Shown here: positions 55,549 through 64,000 of the stretch, piece by piece
Layout of the letters: every line of letters starts with the position of its first letter
Position numbering within the stretch: the stretch's first letter is position 1
Origin: Littorina saxatilis
Lineage: Eukaryota; Mollusca; Gastropoda; Littorinimorpha; Littorinidae
Direction: 5' to 3'
NCBI RefSeq assembly: GCF_037325665.1
Contig: NC_090245.1
Coordinates: 109,032,996-109,096,995 of the forward strand
Length of the DNA stretch: 64,000 bases
The notes under the pieces: generated by a model
The model's database searches: none
What the model saw: the letters and a program-made list of their open reading frames with translations, nothing else
Told to the model about the DNA's origin: nothing
Position numbers and translations under genes: made by a program

Positions 55549-58500
55549 CTGCAGCTCAACGGACATCGGGAATACACAGGAAGGGGAGGTAAGTGTGACA
55601 CAAAGACTGGCTGTACTTAAAGGACATCGGGAATGATAAGGGGAGGTAAGTGTGACACAAAGACTGGCTGTACTTAAAGTGTAACTAAACAGACATTTTG
55701 AAGTGTCAGCTTTACTGAATTGCTTTATGTTTTGTCCAAGTATAGACCTGTAGAAGCGATACTGGACGATTTTTCCAACGTTTACTGTGTTTTCTGATTT
55801 ACTACGATTTTTTAAAAGTGTTGAACCCATTTCAGATTTACCTGATTATCTGTTCTTGATTTGATACTTCCAAAGAACAAGTGGTACTTTGAGTTCCGGT
55901 TTTATGTTTTAACCAATCAGAATTTGGTTCCTAAATAAAATCGTCTGCTGCCTGTCCCAGCAGAGTCGGCAACAAGCACTGCTTGCCACATGTGTGATGT
56001 TACCAACAGAAATAGCCATAAATTGGGCAAGGTAGCAATGTAAATGAATTGGATCTAACTAATGTGCTTGTACTGCATCTCTGGCCTTTGAATTCAAAAT
56101 GTACTGGCTCAGCGTGAGAGGCAACATCCTGTCGAAGTCGTAAGCACGAGGTTGACTGGGAGATTATTATTCGAAGAGCATGCTGAAACGGATTGTAAGT
56201 ACAATATTTTACATGTTCTCGACATTTCTGTTGATCTTTAATTGTTTCCTTGATTTAAAACCCTAGGGCTTGTATTTTCAGTTGTGATACTAAGCACGTA
56301 TCTTTACCACAGTATCCGATCACTTCACACTTTGGAATGATGAAGTGGAATTATTTCTGGATCTAATTTATTCCTTGTTCCCCCCTCTCGATTCCTTTTT
56401 TCGCCACATATGTATTGTCGTGTGAGGGGGTAGATGCGTGTACTGGCTGATTTTTTTTATTTTTTTTACTTCGGTCAGATACAGATGATTGGAAAAAAAC
56501 TTGTCAAGGATTTCAGAATTTAATAGATCTGTTCGAAGTTTTTACGGGATGGGTCCTGTTACAATACAGACTGAATGTGCCCAAGATGAACTTTTGATTA
56601 AACATACACACACAAATGAATCTCTTGAGTTTGTTATACGGCGAATGTCCAGTTTCCACCACCACGTCTGTGGTATGTTTTTACTGTTTGATTGAATAGA
56701 CTGACGTGCATTCTCTCGCAAATGTGCGCGCGTGTGTGTTTGTCTGTGCCTCAGACTTATTAATCAAAGATGATGTTGCACATTGCAGATCTATGCGACA
56801 GGAGCAAGTGGACAAGACAGCTACAAACAAACATTGTATTTGTTTAAAGTATCACAAATATTTATTACCTGTATCTGTATGTTTTGATAATGATGAAGGG
56901 TAAATTACTTTGACGTGTGCTTTTTTTTTTTAACCACACTGATAACGAATGATAGAAACACAGACACACTTAATAACATATCCACAAACATTGTAACAAT
57001 AAATGTAAGCTGAACAATGCCTGCAACACATTTCAGGCTTCAGAAGGAAGTAATTATGAGATTCAGACAGAGAGAGAAAGCCCAACACGAAACCAGTTGT
57101 GACATTTTTTATTTCATTATGTAATATTAAAAACACGACAACAACGTATTTCCTGTACTTAGTTTCGTGCAATTATGGATTGCAAAGTATGTCTAATTGA
57201 GTGGCATAAAGAGGCACAGTTGCATGAAAAACCAACTCGAATCTTGACCAGGATCAGGATTTTACATGGACACAACCTAGAATTTAACATCCTGGGGGGA
57301 GGGGGGTACTGCGCCTTTCACATCAAGATGTAAAGATCTATTTTAAATAATACTTATTAGAAGGGAACAAAATCAAACAAACTACAACAATCGTTCTGAG
57401 GGGAGAGAATTACCTCTTCCGAAGAAATTACCTCCCTTGCTTTTCTTGTCGTGACTTATGTAGAGTAAAGTGAATAGAAAGTGAATCAGTCAGTAACAAA
57501 CAAAAAAACCCCAACATTTCTTAAGATCAATGAGGAGTCTTGAAGTATTTGTCAATGTTAATCTTGTATGCATAACAAACAATATATTACGGATTGATAA
57601 TTAAAGAAAATCGTCTCTTCTACAGGGTTGACCCCCCTAAAAAGGACACCCACAACCATGCAAATTACTTCTGCATCTGTTGAACCAACTATTTTATATA
57701 TGGTATTCATTAACTTCAGTTTATGTTCTGCCTTTCCAGTAAGTGGCAATTTTGTAAATTGAATGGTCTGACTTTTGTGCAATTTTAATTTTTTTCTCCA
57801 AATTCGGGGGTCGACTAAACAGAACGAGTTTTGACATTGAGCGGTAGCCATTTTTACCTAATTTAAACCCTTCAGGCTTTTACCTTTTTGATTATTTTGA
57901 ATGTCTAAGTATGTAAAAACATCCCCTTCAACCCCCAGGCTATCGATGACCTGAAGAAAGCATGCAGTTACAGCTAGGTTCAGGGCAATCCTCAGACACG
58001 AAAGCGTTGGTGTCATTGGTGATGCAAAAGTTAGATAATTTAACCTACAAATTTGCCACTTTGTGAACTGCACATGCATAAAATCAAGTTTAAGTATGCT
58101 GAATATGAAGTTATCCAGTCAATTGGTGTAGAAGTTATAGCATTTCTGTCAGTTAACAGTATTTAAAATCTCTAAAGTAAAATCTGACATATTCGAAAGT
58201 TTTGCATAAACACCCAGACAATTTTTACGATACTCTCCTAAGCTTCTCCACTTCTCAGCCCTGTCTTGGAAATGAATTCGAATAAGGCAGTCAAAATAAC
58301 TTAGTTTGGAGCACCCATCAATCAGAATAAGCATTAACTTTTGACACAGGAAATATCTTCTACCGAAAGCTCTCCTGGTTTTATTCTACATTTTTCCTGC
58401 ATAATGGTAACAAATTTAATGATAAATCTAAACAACGAAGTGACTGTGGTAAGATGAACAAAGTTAAAAAACAAAGGATTACTGTAAATGGTTTACGAAT

Positions 58501-58972
58501 CGAAATCTAAACAAGTTTTAATGATAAGTAAAATGATAAAAAAATAAAATTAAAAAAAGCTAACGTCCTCGCATTTGTCCAGAATTATTCCATGTTTAAC
58601 ATGGGAACAGAGGGATAATTGGTCTAAAGAATTTTTAAAAAGGAGTGTTAGGGACTATCTGTATGCAATGCCCGCTATAGGTGAAAGACTTTTGTGGAAG
58701 CCATGGAAGAATGCATCGCTGTTGTGCTGGTTCAGCTTGGGGTCCTGTCCTGGCGAATATCCTGCACACACAAAAACACGACTTTTTAAGCCACTTATGT
58801 TGCATTCCGTGACATAGCTTTGTTAAAACCGTGTGCCTGATAATAATGACAGATTTTGTTGATATACATTTGACACCCCATATAATATTGTTTGACAATC
58901 TCTTTCAACATAGTTTACGAATCACCAATGTGTATACAAACGCAAATAACCCACAGGTCAATAAATTACTTT

Positions 58973-59042
<70 letters not shown>

Positions 59043-60348
59043 AAACTAGAAAATGTGTGCTATATAAAACAAGGATAATCTCTGTCAAATCTTCGCTTGT
59101 ACCTGCATGGTGTTTACTGCGCTATATACACAACCTGTTTTATTTCATTTATTTTTTTTTTTTTTTTGGGGGGGGGGGGGGGGGTGGATGTTTTGTGATG
59201 AGGGTTTTTTCAAAGCCTTTACTGCTTTAGTCATTGAATCCACCCGACTTCGATTTATTGTTCAGTGATGGGTAATTGTGTGACCAACTATGTAAGTTAG
59301 TGATTGTTCTGGCTTCATACAATGACATTGCATGGGGCGGGGATATAGCTCAGTTGGTAGCGCGCTGGATTTGTATTCAGTTGGCCGCTGTCAGCGTGAG
59401 TTCGATCCCAGGTTCGGCGGAAATTTATTTCAGAGTCAACTTTGTGTGCAGACTCTCTTCAGTGTCCGAACCCTCCCCCCGTGTACACTACATTGGGTGT
59501 GCACGTTAAAGATCTCACGATTGACAAAAGGGTCTTTCCTGGCAAAATTGCTTAGGCACAGTTAATAATTGTCTACCTATACCCGTGTGACTTGGAATAA
59601 TAGGCCGTGAAAGGTAAATATGCGCCGAAATGGCTGCAATCTACTGGCCGTATAAAATTTCATCTCACACGGCATCACTGCAGAGCGCCTAGAACTGTAC
59701 CCACGGAATATGCGCGATATAAGCGTCATTGATTGATTGATTGATTGATTGATTAATTTTATAAGTGTATGTGTGTGTGTTTCAGGCAAAAGCTGATATT
59801 ACAGTCCTAGTTGTATGCAGTACCTCTGCTTCTTCGTTCAGGAATCAAAGTATACAATCTGAACCGATTATTTTGTTCAATAATGTTCAGCTTACCATCC
59901 CGAAGAAGGCAGTAACGTGCCGAGATATTGATTATAGATATTAACGTACCTAACCTGGTTACTGGTGTGTTTTCTTTTTATTTCAATAATGTAAATGTGT
60001 GACAACTTGCAGGGTACTTGATGTTCAGAGCAATTTTTCTGGCAAAAGACCTTTTATGGATCAAAGAAAACTTTTGTCATAGTGCACAAGTCAATCAATT
60101 TGGTTGATAAATAATTTGTGCTGCATTTTCCCTGGTTTCAAAACGTAGTATGTATTACTACATGTCCTTACCTGTCATTGGCATCACATAATTAAGAAGA
60201 AAAATTTGAATCACAACAAGAACAATTGATCGATCTGGCGCAACCTGAGCAAACTAATTAGCCAACTTCTTTCCAAAATCGTCACTTAGAATACAAAGGC
60301 CGGCTCCTAAGTGGTCCGGAAACCCCGGAACCCCCCTCCGGATCCGCC

Positions 60349-60388
<40 letters not shown>

Positions 60389-63300
60389 CCGATGACCTTC
60401 TCTAAATTCTAATCGTTGCGTTTGCATGGTAATAAAGTTTTAATACTGGATATGCCCATGAAAAAATATCATTTCTTGTTCATGTCATTGTGTGTGTGTG
60501 GCCAGGACCGTGACTTCTGCTTGCCTCGACGTCTTCAGAAAAGACACAAAATGCCAGCAGGCGTATGTTCTTGGAGCACTCAGTATGCCGTCATCTGCAA
60601 ACAAATAAATACAAATTATTCAATTGTGTAAATAAAGAACAATCACTTTAATATTACAACAACAAATTCATATACCACTGTAGTCTTCACCAGAGACATC
60701 CACTACACTATCTTTAAATAAAACTGCCGTAAAAAATTGAAATACTATAAAACTTACCCCCACTCAGATCTATTTGGGATTATTCAAGTTTCAACCATGA
60801 AACGATGCCGGTTTGGACAGATCTGCTAGTTTGCCGCTGAAACTGAAATCAAAGGCGATCTTCAGAACTATTTCTAATCTTGTATTTGTGATTAATATAA
60901 AATACTGATCTTCCCAATAGAAGCTGATGTGTATACACATGACCAGGACAAGGTATTTTGTTACAGGGCATTTACGCAGACGTCGCAGTTCAAAATATCG
61001 TTTTAGATCTGATTTTGTACAGCAGCCTGTGTGATTCAGAATCGTCTGCCCTTTTTCGGTTTAACATTTTATGGACGATTCCTATGAGACTGCTCAATCA
61101 TAACTGATGACAAATTCAGAAACAGATGATGGTTTCAAGTAGGCTACAGTAATGATTCGTTAAAAATGTCAAGCCACTCGTCGATCATTCACACTCAAAG
61201 AACCCAAGCCAAATCTGCTCTGGTTCCGAGCAACTTTTTCAAACTGAGACCCTAATTGTTACGCATCTGCCGCGAAAAGATAGACCACAAACAAGCGGCA
61301 CTGTACCATGCTTTCGTTTATGTTGCTAAACAGATTAAATGTGCATTGTAAATGTGCTTACAGCAAAGAAATGCATCCTTACTTACCACAAAAATACTGG
61401 TACCACATTCATCGCACTTGTGTCTTCTTACCAAAACCTATCGATATGTTTGTTTACGATATATTGGTAATTACTAACCGTTAACTATTTTTCAAAAATC
61501 TGAAATGACTTTTAAGAATCAAAGAAAGATTCGCTAAAACGGTTGACTTTCAGAAAATAAGCAATATTTTTCTGAACCATGAAATAAAAATCGAAAACTC
61601 CGTTTGATCTTTTATTTTGGTAGATTGATGACAACAGCCGGAACTGAAAGTACCAGAACCAAAAATTAAGGGCATTAATCAGGTAAACTAAGAAGATTGT
61701 CGTTCCTGGCGCGCACTTCACATGTCCGTCAAACAGTGTCCGAGTGAGAGAAACATTTTTTTTTTTTCGCAGTTCGACAGTATATGAGGCCCTTCTTCAT
61801 ATCAAAGTGTAAAGGTTGCTGAACGATGTTTTTCCTTTTTGCTTGTTTAGTTACACTTTAAAGGACATCGGGAATGATAAGGGGAGGTAAGTGTGACACA
61901 AAGACTGGCTGTACTTAAAGGACATCGGGAATGATAAGGGGAGGTAAGTGTGACACAAAGACTGGCTGTACTCAAAGGACATCGGGAATGATAAGGGGAG
62001 GTAAGTGCGACACAAAGACTGGCTGTACTCAGAGGACATCGGGAATGATAAGGGGAGGTAAGTGTGACACAAAGACTGGCTGTACTCAAAGGACATCGGG
62101 AATGATAAGGGGAGGTAAGTGTGACACAAAGACTGGCTGTACTCAGAGGACATCGGGAATGATAAGGGGAGGTAAGTGTGACACAAAGACTGGCTGTACT
62201 CAGAGGACATCGGGAATGATAAGGGGAGGTAAGTGTGACAAAGACTGGCTGTACTCAAAGGACATCGGGAATGATAAGGGGAGGTAAGTGTGACAAAGAC
62301 TGGCTGTACTCAAAGGACATCGGGAATGATAAGGGGAGGTAAGTGTGACACAAAGACTGGCTGTACTCAGAGGACATCGGGAATGATAAGGGGAGGTAAG
62401 TGTGACACAAAGACGACCCGAGTGATAATAACAAAGAGGGCAGTGGCATGTGTTATGATTACAGACATTTGGAACATATAGAATGACCAATGTAAAGAGA
62501 GGTTATCAACGTTCAGGCTTATGTTGATAGTATGTTGCAAGAAAGATGAGCCAGAACTAAGATTAACAAGAAAGATGAGCCAGAACTAAGATTAACAAGA
62601 AAGATGAGCCAGAACTAAGATTAACAAGAAAGATGAGCCAGAACTAAGATTAACAAGAAAGATGAGCCAGAACTAAGATTAACAAGAAAGATGAGCCAGA
62701 ACTAAGATTAACAAGAAAGATGAGCCAGAACTAAGATTAACAAGAAAGATGAGCCAGAACTAAGATTAACAAGAAAGATGAGCCAGAACTAAGATTAACA
62801 AGAAAGATGAGCCAGAACTAAGATTAACAAGAAAGATGAGCCAGAACTAAGATTAACAAGAAAGATGAGCCAGAACTAAGATTAACAAGAAAGATGAGCC
62901 AGAACTAAGATTAACAAGAAAGATGAGCCAGAACTAAGATTAACAAGAAAGATGAGCCAGAACTAAGATTAACAAAAAAGATGAGCCAGAACTAAGATTA
63001 ACAAGAAAGATGAGCCAGAACTAAGATTAACAAGAAAGATGAGCCAGAACTAAGATTAACAAGAAAGATGAGCCAGAACTAAGATTAACAAGAAAGATGA
63101 GCCAGAACTAAGATTAACAAGAAAGATGAGCCAGAACTAAGATTAACAAGAAAGATGAGCCAGAACTAAGATTAACAAGAAAGATGAGCCAGAACTAAGA
63201 TTAACAAGAATGACAGTTATCTCCGTTATCTCCACCTCCAAGTGTGCAGGAAACACTGAAGAATGGCCAGTTTCTTGCAAAATAACACAAGCTTACAATG

Positions 63301-63405
63301 TTGGTACTAAATTGGAGCCTGCCAGGCGTATCATCAGTGTACCACAGGCAGAAGATGCTGACATTCACGAGTGACTTTGAAGACGGAGTACGGTTGAATG
63401 AAAGG
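55426..63405 (-). CDS. Candidate two-exon 3' end of an unrecognised gene
   Basis: Exon A 63297-63405 encodes LSFNRTPSSKSLVNVSIFCL WYTDDTPGRLQFSTNI and ends at ACATT|GTAAGC in phase 0. Exon B 55426-55548 follows an acceptor GAGCTGCAG in phase 0 and encodes LDERPLTFVFQTAQSRPCTP ETHIKINHPCCDLEVHVTSL stop. The phases match, and both pieces have the composition of real protein rather than repeat. I do not recognise the family. Upstream exons would lie right of 63405, possibly beyond the window. The ~7.7-kb intron holds a 57-bp array, a 6.2-kb insertion and a 29-bp array. Exon A's acceptor (ATCACCCAG) is weak, so its start is uncertain. Confidence 0.4.
55562..55677. repeat. 57-bp array, left part (2 copies)
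   Basis: The unit contains GGACATCGGGAATGATAAGG, GGAGGTAAGTGTGACACAAA and GACTGGCTGTACTTAAA. It continues at 61862-62415, beyond a TTAA-flanked insertion. Confidence 0.9.
58433..58487 (-). repeat. Short repeat shared with 8143-8200
   Basis: The minus strand reads CCTTTGTTTTTTAACTTTGT TCATCTTACCACAGTCACTT, matching 8151-8190 almost exactly. The family is unknown. Confidence 0.6.
58976..59182. repeat. (GA)n tract and a poly-T/poly-G run
   Basis: GA repeat at 58976-59038, then a T run followed by about 17 G at 59153-59184. Confidence 0.95.
59334..59756 (+). mobile_element. tRNA-derived core SINE (family B), copy 3
   Basis: Plus-strand, full-length copy: GGGGATATAGCTCAGTTGGT, GAGTTCGATCCCAGG, the core motifs and a (GATT)n tail. 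It is nested in the TTAA element. Confidence 0.9.
60350..60387. repeat. (GT)n microsatellite
   Basis: It follows CCCCCCTCCGGATCCGCCC, a motif that from memory recurs in dispersed molluscan repeats. Confidence 0.8.
61862..62415. repeat. 57-bp array, right part (about 10 copies)
   Basis: Continuation of 55562-55677 with A/G variants (CTCAAAGGAC / CTCAGAGGAC) and two copies lacking a CA. Confidence 0.95.
62416..62540. other. Spacer between arrays
   Basis: Nothing recognised. Confidence 0.4.
62541..63207. repeat. 29-bp tandem array (about 23 copies, nearly perfect)
   Basis: The unit contains GAAAGATGAGCCAGAACTAA plus GATTAACAA. Only one substitution was noticed along the array, the most homogeneous in the window, so probably the youngest. 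Confidence 0.95.
63297..63405 (-). CDS. Exon A of the unrecognised gene
   Basis: See 55426-63405. The donor ATT|GTAAGC is good; the acceptor is doubtful. The exon is 36 codons plus one base. Confidence 0.4.
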
Positions 63406-63811
63406 CTGGGTGATTTTAAACACCAGTACATGTAATCCTAGCTAGATGACAGTCACCTTCCAAGTGGCCCCGCCAGTGTTAAACTGGACCATCCTCAACT
63501 CAGGTCAAAATGAGTTACTTCCCTTCGGGTCTCATTTATGTCTGACAGGAAGCCTTTGTTTTCATTCTCTTGAGAGGAAATTGGTCGATTTGGTCTTTTT
63601 ACATATTTAGAGCTTTTTGTAATGTGTTATTGATATAAGCAGATTCGCGATCGTCGATAATGATTTTTCATGGTGTTGTGTAATTTTTGAATTACAAAGG
63701 AATTGTTATGTAAGACAGTTTCAAGTGAGCTATCGTTCGCGGATGTATTTACTGTGCAAACAACTCTAAATATGGCAAATGTGTCACGTGATAATCAACT
63801 TTGTCACGTGA
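63406..63811. other. Intergenic or intron sequence
   Basis: Two GTCACGTGAT motifs (E-box CACGTG) lie at 63783-63792 and 63803-63812, 20 bp apart. No exon recognised. Confidence 0.35.
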
Positions 63812-63991
63812 TCATAACAAAATGGCTACGGAGCGGACAATACTTTTTCCGTAACCAGTTGGGAGTGATGCAACAATATCACGGTCTCCTTCCAATAGCA
63901 GTCTCAAAATTTCGACTTGTTTTGACCTTAGAACGATGTCTTTATCATAACTGTGAAGAACAGAACGGAGATCACTGTCGAAGTCGGCCAT
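63812..63991 (-). pseudogene. RecQ-like helicase N-terminal fragment
   Basis: The minus-strand ATG at 63991 begins MADFDSDLRSVLHSYDKDIV, then LRSKQVEILRLLLEGDRDIV and ASLPTGYGKSIV, followed by a stop at 63812-63814. LPTGYGKS is a Walker A motif of the RecQ type, and the preceding (R)xxQxEIL...G.D.(I/V) is the usual RecQ motif 0/I region. The normal continuation is missing. Either the exon ends near AAAAA|GTATTG, inside the Walker A serine codon, with later exons not recognised, or this is a truncated copy. RecQ-like genes are multi-copy in many molluscs. Confidence 0.5.
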
Positions 63992-64000
63992 TCTACAATC

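Larger units (their letters stand above)
55678..61857. mobile_element. 6.2-kb element with TTAA duplication inside the 57-bp array
   Basis: Ends AGTGTAACTAAACA and its complement, flanked by TTAA at 55674-55677 and 61858-61861. The array unit itself reads CTGTACTTAAAGGACATC, so the empty site is directly visible. TTAA duplications are known for piggyBac and Kolobok; the AG start does not fit the CC(C/T) of piggyBac, so Kolobok-like is the better guess. Short minus-strand frames at 57558-58334 might be transposase remnants, but I recognise no domain. It carries a SINE at 59334-59756 and a short repeat at 58433-58487. Confidence 0.7.

Noticed and set aside
59334-59410. Functional tRNA gene
   Set aside because: Head of a core SINE with two other copies in the window.

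Overview
The window looks like accessory, repeat-dense chromosomal DNA of a caenogastropod mollusc, most likely a periwinkle (Littorina-type). This is an inference from three things: intron-split animal genes, a signal-peptide GH10 xylanase-type gene with an N-terminal CBM4_9 module (a family known from plant-eating gastropods), and repeats I recall as abundant in periwinkles (the element whose end reads TTTAGTCAAGTTTTGACTAA, and core-domain tRNA SINEs). There is no bacterial gene organisation, no rRNA and no CRISPR.

Layout. 1-7.5 kb: minus strand, the first four coding exons of a xylanase-like gene (exon 1 at 7266-7447, exon 4 at 1124-1280); the GH10 catalytic part continues off the left edge. 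8.6-10 kb: microsatellites and a truncated Helitron-like element. 10.1-10.3 kb: an orphan exon for GPCR transmembrane helices 5-6. 10.3-25 kb: tandem arrays, foldback hairpins, TIR elements, a hAT-like insertion and LINE remnants. 25.3-28.3 kb: plus strand, a two-exon acyl-CoA synthetase (AMP-forming) gene, 567 residues. 28.4-38.7 kb: SINEs and a 5.5 kb long-inverted-repeat composite carrying nested Helitron-like and TIR insertions. 39.5-48.5 kb: minus strand, a complete five-exon class A GPCR (350 residues) with matching splice phases at every junction. 54.48-54.63 kb: a homologous first exon that could be an alternative GPCR start or a relic of a paralogue. 55.4-63.4 kb: a probable two-exon 3' end of an unrecognised minus-strand gene, whose intron was split by a 6.2 kb insertion flanked by TTAA. 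63.8-64 kb: a short minus-strand reading frame with a RecQ-like Walker A motif.

Main observation. Many tandem arrays here are copies of the adjacent exon-intron junction, not random satellites. This is seen at the acyl-CoA synthetase exon 1 donor, the GPCR exon 1, exon 2 and exon 4 donors, the GPCR exon 5 acceptor and stop-codon region, the xylanase exon 2 acceptor and exon 3 donor, the orphan GPCR exon acceptor, and the acceptor of the unrecognised gene. Without its transposons, GPCR intron 4 is almost entirely made of copies of its own two splice junctions. The result is several introns carrying from two to tens of decoy splice sites. All gene structures were built by hand from reading frames, splice consensus and phase; no transcript or database search supports them.
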